DNA of 64,000 nt, taken from contig JAQXBF010000039.1 in NCBI GenBank assembly GCA_029252555.1, positions 62,001-126,000 of the forward strand. Reading direction: 5' to 3'. The notes beneath the pieces are model-generated. The model saw only the letters and a list, made by a program, of their open reading frames with translations, had not been told where the DNA came from and ran no database searches. Origin of the DNA: Porticoccaceae bacterium. GTDB lineage: Bacteria > Pseudomonadota > Gammaproteobacteria > Pseudomonadales > Porticoccaceae. Made by a program: the position numbers and the translations under genes. Positions 27,518-37,400 of this stretch are shown here, piece by piece (the first letter of the stretch is position 1; every line of letters begins with the position of its first letter).

Positions 27518-28632
27518 TGGGCACTGTTGATCGCGAAATGATGTCGCGAGCCCTGCAGTTAGCTGCCAAGGGCCGCTACACCACTGCACCCAACCCGGCG
27601 GTTGGTTGTGTAATTGCAATTGACGGTGCTGTTATTGGAGAGGGTTACACCAGACCTGCTGGTGGCAATCATGCTGAAGTCGAAGCATTGGATTCTTCGT
27701 CGAATACCTCTGGTGCAACAGCCTATGTCACTTTGGAGCCCTGCAGCCATGAGGGCAAAACCGGCCCCTGTGCCGATGCATTGATCGCCGCAGGCATTGC
27801 CCGTGTCGTGATTGCCTGTGAAGACCCCAACCCGGAAGTAGCCGGTGCCGGCATCAAAAAACTACAGGATGCTGGCATTGAGGTTGAGCTGGGTCTGCTC
27901 GAAGATCAGGCCAGAGATATAAACAAAGGCTTTATAAAACGCCACGAACATGGCACGCCTTGGGTGACGGTCAAAATGGCCGCTAGTCTGGATGGCAGAA
28001 CGGCCATGGCCAGTGGCCAAAGCCAATGGATTACCACCCCGGCCGCCCGACAGGATGTGCAGCGTTTGCGTGCAACTTGCTGTGCAATCATTACCGGAAT
28101 TGGCACCCAGTTAATGGACGATCCATCTCTTACTGTGCGTATAACCAACGCCGATTTGGGCGTAGAAGACCCCATGAGGCAGCCACTGCGAGTGGTTGTG
28201 GACTCACAGTTGCAGATGTCCCCGGAGGCACGCATGTTTAGCCAGCCCGGTGATACGCTGGTGGCCACTTTAGATGACGCGGCTCAGCGTGAAAAAGCCA
28301 GCGCTTTAAACGCTGCTGGTGCCGAGGTGATTTTTTTGCCAGCGCTAGGAGAGCACATTGATCTGCAGGCGTTGTTAGTCGAGTTGGCTGGCCGTGGATG
28401 CAATAAGGTTTTGGTCGAGGCTGGTGCTGGGCTTGCCGGCGCGTTTATTGCTGAAGGTCTGCTGGATGAATTGGTGTGCTATTGGGCGCCCAAGCTATTT
28501 GGTAACGAAGCGCGGCCAATGTTTAATTTGCCTATCCAGACTATTGATGCACATTTGGCGTTGTCGATTCAGGATATACGACGGATTGCTGAGGATATTC
28601 GGGTGACTTTGAGGCCGGATAAGGATTATTGA
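27517..28632 (+). CDS. ribD: Bifunctional riboflavin deaminase/reductase RibD
   Basis: The 371-residue product catalyses the second and third steps of riboflavin synthesis. The N-terminal cytidine-deaminase-like domain has zinc ligands His52, Cys76 and Cys85 (HAEVEAL; PCSHEGKTGPC). The C-terminal reductase domain starts near WVTVKMAASLDGRTAM and includes VLVEAGAGLAGAFI. It is translationally coupled to nrdR. It is followed by a 348-nt gap holding an inverted-repeat element rather than directly by ribE. Confidence 0.95.
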   Translation: MGTVDREMMSRALQLAAKGRYTTAPNPAVGCVIAIDGAVIGEGYTRPAGGNHAEVEALDSSSNTSGATAYVTLEPCSHEGKTGPCADALIAAGIARVVIACEDPNPEVAGAGIKKLQDAGIEVELGLLEDQARDINKGFIKRHEHGTPWVTVKMAASLDGRTAMASGQSQWITTPAARQDVQRLRATCCAIITGIGTQLMDDPSLTVRITNADLGVEDPMRQPLRVVVDSQLQMSPEARMFSQPGDTLVATLDDAAQREKASALNAAGAEVIFLPALGEHIDLQALLVELAGRGCNKVLVEAGAGLAGAFIAEGLLDELVCYWAPKLFGNEARPMFNLPIQTIDAHLALSIQDIRRIAEDIRVTLRPDKDY

Positions 28633-28980
28633 TAGCCTGCTCGATACTTGATCTGTCGTTCTGAGTGTATTGAAGAATTTCTGGTGAGTGGGCGAGAAAA
28701 TTTTTGGGTTTTTAGGGGGTGGAGAGAGAAAAGTCCTTTGATTAACTGTTGCGACACGCTGTAGTTATGGCCGTGTATGCCCCTGAGCAGCTGCTAATCA
28801 TAAGACCTTCCTTGAGGACTATTTTTGTTAGGGGTCGGTATTTGTTGATTGTGGCGCTGAGATCTCTCGCTGCGCTCAAGATGACAGAAATTTTAGGATG
28901 GTACTCAATTGAGAATACCTAAGTTAGATTAAGGCTATCGGCCACCGTATTGAATTAAAGTAGATTGAAAGGGTTATACA
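28633..28980. repeat. MITE-like inverted-repeat element in the ribD-ribE gap
   Basis: The left arm (about 28652-28681, CTGTCGTTCTGAG core) and right arm (about 28858-28888, CTCAAGATGACAG core) are diverged inverted repeats about 180 nt apart. They resemble the dispersed repeat with the core CTGTCATCCTGAGCG seen in many bacterial genomes. A shorter inner inverted pair (AGTCCT at 28732-28737, AGGACT at 28815-28820) would extend the stem. No ORF with support lies inside, and no FMN riboswitch was recognised. The ribE-ribH genes therefore probably need their own promoter. Confidence 0.5.
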
Positions 28981-29589
28981 ATGTTTACAGGAATCATCAG
29001 CGCCATTGGCAATATCGTGCATCTAGAACAGCGTGGTGGAGACGTGCGGTTAACTATTTGCAGCGGCAACCTCAGTTTGGCCGATGTTCAACTGGGTGAC
29101 AGTATTGCCTGCAACGGCGCTTGCCTAACTGCTGTTGAATTAACCGGCGAAGGCTTTGTAGCGGACGTATCAGTAGAGACATTAAACCTGACCACCATAG
29201 CTAACTGGAAAACTGGCAGCCGTATCAATATGGAAAAAGCCATGCAGGCCAATGATCGTTTTGGTGGCCATATAGTGTCTGGTCATGTCGACGGAATAGG
29301 TGAAGTAGTCTCATTGAGTGAAGATGCAAGATCATGGCGCTTCCGTATTCGCGCACCACGTGATTTAGCGAAATATATTGCTCACAAAGGCTCAATTACA
29401 GTAGACGGCACCAGCCTGACCATAAATAAAGTCGAAGGCTCAGAGTTTGAACTCAATATAGTGCCCCATACCATGACCCACACAGTGATGAGTGATTATG
29501 AGGTGGGTACCAAGGTCAATTTAGAAGTAGATTTGGTTGCTCGTTATCTAGAGCGACTATTGTTGGGTGACAAAGCCGCCGACGAATAA
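28981..29589 (+). CDS. ribE: Riboflavin synthase alpha subunit
   Basis: The 202-residue product begins MFTGIISAIGNI and has two lumazine-binding repeats, each with a CNGACLT/VDGTSLT-type segment (GDSIACNGACLTAV; GSITVDGTSLTINKV). It dismutates two 6,7-dimethyl-8-ribityllumazine molecules to give riboflavin. Length is standard. It opens the ribE-ribBX-ribH-nusB-thiL-pgpA run. Confidence 0.95.
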   Translation: MFTGIISAIGNIVHLEQRGGDVRLTICSGNLSLADVQLGDSIACNGACLTAVELTGEGFVADVSVETLNLTTIANWKTGSRINMEKAMQANDRFGGHIVSGHVDGIGEVVSLSEDARSWRFRIRAPRDLAKYIAHKGSITVDGTSLTINKVEGSEFELNIVPHTMTHTVMSDYEVGTKVNLEVDLVARYLERLLLGDKAADE

Positions 29590-29631
29590 GCATTATTTAG
29601 TAATACGTATTACAGGGGAAGAGAAGAGAAA

Positions 29632-30750
29632 ATGGTACTAAACACAGTAGAAGAATTACTCGAAGATATTCGTCAGGGCAAAATGGTCATCCTGATGGAT
29701 GATGAAGATCGCGAGAATGAAGGGGATCTGGTGATGGCAGCGCCAATGGTGCGCCCCCAAGACATTAACTTTATGGCCACCTTTGCCCGTGGTTTGATCT
29801 GCCTGACCCTGAATGAGCTACGCTGTAAGCAGCTTGAACTGGGAATGATGGTAGAAAACGATAGCAATCAATCCAGCCATAGTACGCCCTTCACATTATC
29901 AATTGAAGCCGCTGAGGGAGTCACTACCGGTATTTCTGCAGCTGATCGTGCCCGCACAGTGCAGGCCGCAGTTGCCAGCAATGCTCGCCCAGAAGATATT
30001 GTGCAGCCTGGCCACATTTTCCCCCTAAAAGCCCAGCCTGGTGGTGTGCTAAGCCGTGCAGGACACACCGAAGCTGGTTGTGATCTGGCACGTATTGCAG
30101 GCTTTGAGCCCTCAGCCGTTATCGTCGAGATAATGAATGAAGACGGCACCATGGCTCGCCGCGACGATTTAGAAATCTTTGCCGAAAAGCATCAACTCAA
30201 GATTGGCACCATTGCCGACCTTATTCACTACCGACTGGTGACAGAGAAAACCACCCAGTGCATTAGTGAGCGACAGGTAAACACGCAGTTTGGTGAGTTT
30301 ACCCTCAAGACCTATCTCGATAACGCCCGCAATGAAAAGCATTTTGCCCTAGTAAAAGGCGATGTCACTGGTGAAGAAGCACCGTTGGTACGTGTGCATA
30401 TCAACCGCTCAGCTCGAGATCTGCTGGCACTTGAATCTGATTCAGGCTTTAACACCTGGTCATTTCACAAGGCAATGGCGGCGATTTCTGAAGAGGGTCG
30501 CGGTGTTTTAGTACTGCTTTACTACCCTGAGAGCGCAGAAGATTTAGACCACAGTATCGAAATGATAATGAACCCCAACAGTGGCAAACCACAGCCTGCT
30601 AGCGAAGTGGTTTATCAGCAGGTAGGTACAGGCTCGCAGATTCTGATGGATCTGGGAGTCCACAAAATGCGCCTGCTTAGTGCGCCTTTCAAATTTACCG
30701 GTATCTCCGGCTTCGATCTCGAAGTTGTGGAATACGTCGACTGCAAATAG
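29632..30750 (+). CDS. ribB: 3,4-dihydroxy-2-butanone-4-phosphate synthase with degenerate GTP cyclohydrolase II domain (RibBX)
   Basis: The N-terminal half (about residues 1-200) is RibB, with the metal and substrate motif [10 protein letters not shown] at 23-32 and [14 protein letters not shown]. The C-terminal half aligns with GTP cyclohydrolase II but lacks the zinc ligands CxxGD...CDC; the matching place reads [15 protein letters not shown]. It is therefore unlikely to have cyclohydrolase activity and fits the RibBX variant described in Proteobacteria. The missing activity is supplied by the separate ribA at 38.8 kb. It sits between ribE and ribH. Confidence 0.92.
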   Translation: MVLNTVEELLEDIRQGKMVILMDDEDRENEGDLVMAAPMVRPQDINFMATFARGLICLTLNELRCKQLELGMMVENDSNQSSHSTPFTLSIEAAEGVTTGISAADRARTVQAAVASNARPEDIVQPGHIFPLKAQPGGVLSRAGHTEAGCDLARIAGFEPSAVIVEIMNEDGTMARRDDLEIFAEKHQLKIGTIADLIHYRLVTEKTTQCISERQVNTQFGEFTLKTYLDNARNEKHFALVKGDVTGEEAPLVRVHINRSARDLLALESDSGFNTWSFHKAMAAISEEGRGVLVLLYYPESAEDLDHSIEMIMNPNSGKPQPASEVVYQQVGTGSQILMDLGVHKMRLLSAPFKFTGISGFDLEVVEYVDCK

Positions 30751-30768
30751 CGTAATCAGGAATTAACA

Positions 30769-31251
30769 ATGAGTGAATTTAGGCCTGAAGAAGGCAAGTT
30801 TAATCTGGGCGATGTGCGCATTGCAGTCATTGCTGCACGCTGGAATGCTGAAATAACCGATGGCCTTTTAAATGGCGCAGTGCGTGCCCTGGCTCGCCAC
30901 AATATCAGTGGAGATGCGGTAGAAGAGTATCGTGTGCCAGGAGCATTTGAGTTACCCCTCGCGGCTCAGCGCGCAGCGCGCACAGGTCGTTTCGATGCAA
31001 TTATTACTCTGGGCTGCGTGATCCGGGGCGATACTCCGCATTTTGACTATGTTTGCTCCGAAACCACCCGCGGCATTGGTGAAGTAGGCCTAAACGAAAA
31101 TCTACCCGTTGCCTTTGGCCTGCTGACTACAGATAACCTGCAACAATCATTAGATCGCTCTGGTGATAACGAAGAGAACAAAGGTGAAGAAGCGGCCCTG
31201 ACAATCCTTGAAATGTTGGCAGTCTTTCAGCAGATGCAGGGCACCGAATAA
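30769..31251 (+). CDS. ribH: 6,7-dimethyl-8-ribityllumazine synthase
   Basis: This 160-residue protein condenses the RibBX and RibD products into the lumazine precursor of riboflavin. Typical segments are VIAARWNAEITDGLLNGAV, VPGAFELPLAAQ and GCVIRGDTPHFDYVC, the last with the catalytic His. It is followed after 1 nt by nusB. The lumazine is also the antenna pigment of Fe-S (6-4) photolyases such as the one at 16.6 kb. Confidence 0.95.
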   Translation: MSEFRPEEGKFNLGDVRIAVIAARWNAEITDGLLNGAVRALARHNISGDAVEEYRVPGAFELPLAAQRAARTGRFDAIITLGCVIRGDTPHFDYVCSETTRGIGEVGLNENLPVAFGLLTTDNLQQSLDRSGDNEENKGEEAALTILEMLAVFQQMQGTE

Positions 31252-31252
31252 T

Positions 31253-31693
31253 ATGTCGAAGCCAAAAGAAAAACAGAAAGCTCGCAGGCTATTGGTGCAG
31301 GCACTGTACTCTTGGGATGTGGGCGGTACAGACCTGATCGATATTGAAGCGCAATTTCATGTCGACAACGATATGGCCAAGGTAGATACCAGCCTGTTTC
31401 ATACCATTCTGTTTGGCGTACCTAAGAATTTGGCCGAGATAGATGCAGCCTATGAGCCCTATCTTGATCGGGAAAATAAGGACTTAGATCCGGTTTCAAG
31501 GTCAGTGCTGCGTATTGCCTGCTATGAAATACTGCATAGTATTGAAGTTCCCTATAAAGTGATTATCAATGAAGGGGTTAATCTGGCTAAAACCTATGGT
31601 CCTACCGATGCCTTTAAGTTTATTAATGGCGTAATGGACAAAGTTGCTATTGATAAGCGCGCTATGGAAGTGGCGGCTAATAAACGCAAGTAG
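31253..31693 (+). CDS. nusB: Transcription antitermination factor NusB
   Basis: The 146-residue all-helical RNA-binding protein has KARRLLVQALYSW near the N-terminus, LDPVSRSVLRIACYEIL and VPYKVIINEGVNLAKTYG, all typical of NusB. It acts with NusA/E/G in rRNA antitermination. The ATG at 31253 begins 1 nt after the ribH stop; a longer frame from 31208 inside ribH is not needed. Confidence 0.95.
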   Translation: MSKPKEKQKARRLLVQALYSWDVGGTDLIDIEAQFHVDNDMAKVDTSLFHTILFGVPKNLAEIDAAYEPYLDRENKDLDPVSRSVLRIACYEILHSIEVPYKVIINEGVNLAKTYGPTDAFKFINGVMDKVAIDKRAMEVAANKRK

Positions 31694-31733
31694 CTGCCAG
31701 TGAAAAGTTTTAGACCAGCGAGAGGTAATCAAC

Positions 31734-32723
31734 CTGTCACCGTCAAAGCATAAAGCGTCCAGCGAGTTTGCTTTAATCGCGACCTACTTTAAGGGCCTGA
31801 CGGGCCAGCATGGAGTAGATCTTGGAATTGGGGATGACGCGGCATTACTGAATGTGGCTGCAGGCCAGCAGTTGGTTGTTGCTACAGACACTCTGGTGGA
31901 GTCAGTTCATTTTCCGGCTCAGGCCAGTGCCGAGCAGGTTGCTACTCGCGCACTTTGCGTCAATCTCAGTGATATGGCTGCCATGGGAGCCAGGCCCAAG
32001 TGGTTTACGATGGCTCTGACAATCCCCACAGCCATGGCCAATGACCATTGGTTTGAGGGCTTTAGTCGCGGTCTGGCTCAGGTCTCCCGGGAGTTCAATA
32101 TTGCTTTGGTGGGGGGTGATACCACCGCTGGGCCGTTGACCATTAGCATTACTTTGCTGGCTGAATTACCCATTGGCCAAGCTCTGCAGCGGGATGGCGC
32201 AGGGGCGGGGGATGCTGTCTATGTGACGGGTACCCTAGGGGATGGTGCTGCGGCACTAGACTTAATCACTAGAAAGTGCGTAACGGTTAAAAATAGTAAG
32301 CGGTTACTAACTCGGTTTTATAGTCCTCAGCCTCAGATAGAGGCCGGGATTAAATTGCGCACTATCGCCAGCGCCTGCATCGATATATCGGATGGGTTGA
32401 TAGCGGATCTTGGTCATATCTGCCAAGCCAGTGGTGTCTGTGCGAATCTGGATAGCAAATTGTTACCGGTGCATCTCGACCTGCTGGAGGCATGGCCGCA
32501 ACAATATTTGCGCTGGGCCCTCGCTGGTGGCGATGATTACCAGCTTTGCTTTACAGTTCCACAGGGCCATCGTCAGGCCGTTGACCTTTGGATTGAGAGC
32601 GGTGAACTTAACGCTGCACTGGTGGGTCAGTTACGGCCGTCGGATAATACTGGCGATCTTATTACAGTAGATGGCCGTTCAATTACAGACTTTGATAGAG
32701 GATTTGATCATTTCAGCCGTTAA
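31734..32723 (+). CDS. thiL: Thiamine-monophosphate kinase, probable CTG start
   Basis: ThiL phosphorylates thiamine monophosphate to the diphosphate. The conserved N-terminus (SSEFALIATYF...GIGDDAALL) lies upstream of the first GTG (31854), so the gene must begin earlier. Between the in-frame stop at 31701 and that motif there is no ATG, GTG or TTG in frame. The best start is CTG at 31734, 8 nt after GAGAGG, giving 329 residues against 325 in E. coli. Later motifs are VNLSDMAAMGA, GGDTTAGP, ISDGLIADLGH and LAGGDDYQLCF. It overlaps the start of pgpA. Confidence 0.85.
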   Translation: MSPSKHKASSEFALIATYFKGLTGQHGVDLGIGDDAALLNVAAGQQLVVATDTLVESVHFPAQASAEQVATRALCVNLSDMAAMGARPKWFTMALTIPTAMANDHWFEGFSRGLAQVSREFNIALVGGDTTAGPLTISITLLAELPIGQALQRDGAGAGDAVYVTGTLGDGAAALDLITRKCVTVKNSKRLLTRFYSPQPQIEAGIKLRTIASACIDISDGLIADLGHICQASGVCANLDSKLLPVHLDLLEAWPQQYLRWALAGGDDYQLCFTVPQGHRQAVDLWIESGELNAALVGQLRPSDNTGDLITVDGRSITDFDRGFDHFSR

Positions 32724-33198
32724 TCCCAGCTTTTTAGATCTTATGCGCTCCCCCAGTCTGCTACTGGCCTTTGGGTTTGGCAGCGGCCTATCGCCCAAAG
32801 CACCAGGCACCATGGGTACCATCGCGGCTATCCCTCTATGGCTACTGCTAGCGGAGTTATCCCAAATTAATTATATTTTTCTGGTAGCCATCTCTGCTGT
32901 TGCAGGGATTTCTATCTGCGGAAGAGCGGCAGAAAAATTAGCGGTGCATGACCATGGCGGCATTGTATGGGACGAATTTGTCGGGTTTTGGATTGCAATG
33001 GCCTTTTTACCTGTCAATTTCGTATCTCTGATATTAGGTTTTACACTTTTTCGACTGATTGATATTTTGAAACCCTGGCCTATTAGCTGGATTGATAAGA
33101 ATATCGGGGGTGGTCTGGGAATTATGATCGATGATGTGGTTGCGGGTTTGGCGGCAGGAGCCTGTGGTTGGCTGATTCTCGGGTTTTTTGTCAGCTAA
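32671..33198 (+). CDS. pgpA: Phosphatidylglycerophosphatase A
   Basis: This 175-residue membrane protein dephosphorylates phosphatidylglycerophosphate. The PgpA signature is FGFGSGLSPKAPGTMGT, with VHDHGGIVWDEFVG and GIMIDDVVAG following. The start is uncertain: ATG 32671 overlaps thiL by 53 nt, while ATG 32743, after the thiL stop, would give 151 residues and begin RSPSLLLAFGFG right before the conserved core. The family usually has 10-20 residues before that core, which favours a start between the two. Confidence 0.9.
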   Translation: MAVQLQTLIEDLIISAVNPSFLDLMRSPSLLLAFGFGSGLSPKAPGTMGTIAAIPLWLLLAELSQINYIFLVAISAVAGISICGRAAEKLAVHDHGGIVWDEFVGFWIAMAFLPVNFVSLILGFTLFRLIDILKPWPISWIDKNIGGGLGIMIDDVVAGLAAGACGWLILGFFVS

Positions 33199-33256
33199 AT
33201 CTTGTGGTCAGCGTTACATTTAAACAAACAATAATAAAAATGGAAGGAACAGTTGA

Positions 33257-34432
33257 GTGAAAGATAAGTTGAAAGCCCTAGCAGTGGTTTTGGTCGCGAT
33301 ATTTTTAGCCGTGATGATGAATGTTTTAAAGCCCGACACTGCCAAGTCTCCCCAACCAGAAGCAGCGATTGCGGTTAAAACTGCCATAGTTAATGCCGCT
33401 CAGCTAGAAATGCGGGTCGAGTCGCAGGGTATCGTTAAACCAAGAACTAGGACCTCTTTGATATCAGAAGTGTCAGGTGCTGTGCTAGAGGTGTCTGACG
33501 CCTTTGTGGTGGGTGGCACATTTGAGGCAGGCGATATGCTGATGACAGTGGACCCAACCGACTATGAGGTTGCGCTCCAGCGTGCAGAGGCCAGATTAAT
33601 TAGCTCTAAAGCTAAAATGGAACTGGAACAAGCGCGGTCATCCCAAGCTGAAAAAGAATGGGCCATTACCGGACGTCCCAAATCAGAAGCGCCTTCGCTA
33701 CTTATTCGCCGGCCCTATCTGCTAGAGGCAGAAGCCAACCTGCTGCAGGCGGAAGCGGAGGTGAGACAGGCCAACATCAAGTTGCTCAAGACGGTAATCA
33801 GGGCCCCTTATCCAGGAATGGTCTCCAAAAAGCTCGCCGATGTGGGCCAGTTTGTTGGCACAGGCACACCTATTGGTGAGACCTTTGCTATTGATTTTGT
33901 CGAAGTGCGATTGCCGCTTACCGAGCGCGATCTCACCATGATGGACGGCCTGTCATCTGCCGGTAATTTGACCGACAAGACGGTAATTCTCAGCGGTACT
34001 GTCGATGGCCAGAACGCCTCCTGGACAGCTGGTGTAGAGCGCTCTGAAGGGGTGGTAGATGAGCTTAACCGCTCGCAGTATATAGTGGTGAGAGTGGCTG
34101 ACCCCTATGGTCTTGCCTCAAGCAGTGCCAGTGAAAGTGCGCCTCTTCGTGTAGGCACTTTCGTCAAAGCCTCCATTGAAGGCAAGGTGCTCGATAACGT
34201 ATTTAAGGTGCCTCGCAGTTCCCTGCTTGAGGGCTCAAGGGTCGGCTTGGTGGACAGCAATGACTTACTGAGAATTATCTCCGTGGAAGTAGCCTCTGCT
34301 GATGACAGTTACTACTACATAGCCAGTGGGCTGAAAAATGGCGATGAGGTTGTCTCCAGCGCACTGGGAACGCCCATTGAAGGTCTGAGATTGAGAGTGA
34401 AAAACAACCTTGATGCGGGAGTAGCCCAGTGA
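33257..34432 (+). CDS. RND efflux periplasmic adaptor (membrane fusion protein)
   Basis: The 391-residue product has an N-terminal membrane anchor (ALAVVLVAIFLAVMMNV), a lipoyl/hairpin region (ESQGIVKPRTRTSLISEVSGAV; long helical stretch about 110-190) and a beta-barrel and MP domain to the C-terminus. It bridges an inner-membrane pump to an outer-membrane TolC-like channel, which is not in the window. It starts at GTG, 7 nt after AAGGAAC, and overlaps the RND pump gene by 4 nt. A decayed relative lies downstream at 37.9 kb. Confidence 0.9.
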   Translation: MKDKLKALAVVLVAIFLAVMMNVLKPDTAKSPQPEAAIAVKTAIVNAAQLEMRVESQGIVKPRTRTSLISEVSGAVLEVSDAFVVGGTFEAGDMLMTVDPTDYEVALQRAEARLISSKAKMELEQARSSQAEKEWAITGRPKSEAPSLLIRRPYLLEAEANLLQAEAEVRQANIKLLKTVIRAPYPGMVSKKLADVGQFVGTGTPIGETFAIDFVEVRLPLTERDLTMMDGLSSAGNLTDKTVILSGTVDGQNASWTAGVERSEGVVDELNRSQYIVVRVADPYGLASSSASESAPLRVGTFVKASIEGKVLDNVFKVPRSSLLEGSRVGLVDSNDLLRIISVEVASADDSYYYIASGLKNGDEVVSSALGTPIEGLRLRVKNNLDAGVAQ

Positions 34433-37400
34433 TAGATAAAATTAATGGCGGGCTGATTGGCTGGTTTACTAAAAACCCCGTAGCCGCCAACCTGGTGATG
34501 ATTTTGACATTTTGTGCCGGAGCACTGGCGCTTACCAATATCAGTAAGGAGATGTTTCCCCGTACTGAGGTTCGTATGATCAGTGTCACAGCCCCTTATC
34601 CTGGTGCAGCGCCAGTAGAGGTTGAGAAAGGCGTGATCCTGCCTATGGAGTCCGCCCTTGAAGGATTGCAAGGGATCAAAAAGATTCGTTCTGACGCCAA
34701 CCGTGACTTCGCCCGCATTAGTTTGGAAATCGAGCCAAACGAAGATATCAACGAAGTAATGACCCTGGTCGAAAACCGTATCGACGGCATTACCAACCTT
34801 CCCGATGACCTTGAAAAGCCCACGGTCAAGCGCGCGAAGCGCAATTTATGGGCTCTGGGTATTTCAGTTTACGGCGATATGACCGAACGACAAAAGAAAC
34901 TGCTGGGGGATGAAATTCATGATGAAGTTCTGGCCCTTGGCCCGGTAAAAGAAGTTTCGCTTTGGGGTGCAGGTCGCTATGAAATCTCAATTGAGGTGCG
35001 AGAAGACCGTCTTAAGGAATTAAACCTGACCCTTAGTGAAGTGGCCTCAGCGGTTCGCTCCTCATCTCTGGATCTGCCCGCTGGAATGATCAGAACCGAA
35101 AGTGGCAATGTGCTGGTTCGAACTGAGGGTAAATCCTACTACGGCAGTGACTTTGAAAATATTGTTGTCAGGAGTGACCGAGATGGCACACAGCTACTAC
35201 TGTCGGATGTTGCCAATGTGCGAGATGAGTTTACTGAAAGCATCTACACCAACCGTTTTGACCGAAAAAGTGCCTTCACAGTAGGTGTATTTTCCCTAGA
35301 GGGCCAAAACCTTCTGGATATCAGTGAAGCTGCCCACCAATATGTTGATAAAAAAGCAGATAGCCTTCCTGAGGGTGTCAGCATTGCAGTGTTTAACGAC
35401 GAAGCCTACTACCTAAACGGCCGGCTCACTATGATGTCCGAAAACCTATTGATGGGAGGTTTTCTGGTGGCCCTCGTGCTGGGAATGTTCCTCAATCTCA
35501 AGGTGGCTTTTTGGGTGATTCTGGGTATCCCTGTGAGTTTTGCCGGTGCCTTTTGGCTCATGCCTTTTGGCGGCGTTACCGTGAATATCATGAGTCTGTT
35601 TGCCTTTATTATGGTGCTCGGCATTGTGGTTGATGACGCCATTGTTATTGGCGAAAGTGTCTACAGTGAAGTGAAGGCAGATTTCAAACGAGTCAGTGCC
35701 TCGGGGCAATTAAACGGTGGAGTCTATCAAGCGCCTGTTGATACGGTGATCCGAGGGGTCAAGCGGGTGGCGACACCATCAACCATTGGTGTACTGACCA
35801 CTATGGCCGCCTTTGCGCCAATTATTTTTATTGGTGGCAGTTTCGACGGCTTCACACGAGCCATTGGTATCGTGGTAATCCTGTGTCTGACCTTTTCATT
35901 AATTGAATCCAAACTGATTTTGCCCGCCCATCTGGTGGGCCTGAAATTTGGTGAGCAGAGCAAAGGGCTGGTTGGCAAGATCAACGGCTACCAGCGTTCT
36001 ATTGCCAGTCGCCTCGAGAGCTTTATTGAGAATACCTACAGGCCCGGCCTGCAAAAAGCTCTGGTTAATCGCTATGTCACTCTGGCTGGATTCCTGGGCG
36101 TATTGATCATTGTACTGGGTGCTGTTAGCAGTGGCGTGGCGCGATTTGAATTCTTCCCCAACGTTCCCGGCGATGATGTTCGCGCCAATATAGTGATGCA
36201 GGACGGCGCTTCAGCCGAGAGCCTTAACGAAACCGTAGATATTATCGAGCGCTCGATTATTGATATTGACGAGCAGTATCGACAGGGAAACCCGGACTCT
36301 CAGGGCTTGGTTGAGCATGTGAGCTTCTTTGTGCGCGACGATACCAATGTCAGCTTCAGATTGGTGCTGACCAAATCTGAATTTCGCTCGGTGAGTGCGG
36401 TCGACATTGCCCAGCAGTGGCGGGAAGACGTAGGTCTTTTGCCCGATGTGCGCGAGCAGCGCTACTCTGCCACTGATGGCCCCTCCGGCGCCAAGATAAG
36501 TCTCTCGCTATCCGGCTCCAATCCTGAGCAGTTAACCAATGCAGGCATTGAGTTGCAGCAGTATTTAACTCAGTTCCCCGGGGTATATGATATTTATAAT
36601 TCTCAGGGATCGGGCAGCAAAGAGGTGCTGATCAAACTTAAACCTTACGCCAGTCAGGTAGGTGTCAGTTTAAGAGACGTAGCCGTGCAGGTGCGCCAGG
36701 CATTCTATGGTGAGGAAGTGCAGCGTGTTCAGCGTGACTCTGATACGGTAAAAGTGATGGTTAGATACCCTATAGAAGACCGTCGTTCTATTGCCACTCT
36801 TGAGAATATGCTGATTAGAACCGCCAATGGCCAGGCCATAGAAATAGGCCAGGTTGCGGATATTAGCCTAGGTTTGGGGCTGACATCCATTGACAGGCTG
36901 GACCGTAAGCGCACAGTGACAATCACTGCAGATGTTGAGGAAGACAAGGTGCAGAGCGGCGATGTTGTCCGAGATGCCCGAACAAAATTTATTCCCCAGT
37001 TAATGGAAAAGTACCCCAGCGTAGGCTTCAGGCTCAGCGGCGGTACCCAGGAGCAAAGTGAATATTACGTCAAGATGGGCGTTGGTTTCCTACTAGCACT
37101 GTTTATGATCTATGGTCTGCTGGCAGTGCCTCTGCGCTCCTATCTTCAGCCCATTGTGATTATGTCAGTGATTCCATTTGGCTTTATTGGTGCGGTGATT
37201 GGTCATATTCTGTTTGGCATGTCGGTCAATATGTTGTCGATTTTCGGCATTATCGCTCTGGCCGGAGTAGTCGTTAATGACAGCCTGATTTTGGTGGAGT
37301 TTGCCAACCGCGGCAGGGCGGAAGGCCTAAGTGCGGAAGAGGCTATTGTAAATGCCGGGACCAAGCGATTCCGCGCTATCCTTCTAACCACATTGACTAC

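Noticed and set aside
28633-28980. FMN riboswitch before ribE
   Set aside because: Looked for the conserved RFN segments near ribE; none was recognised by eye.
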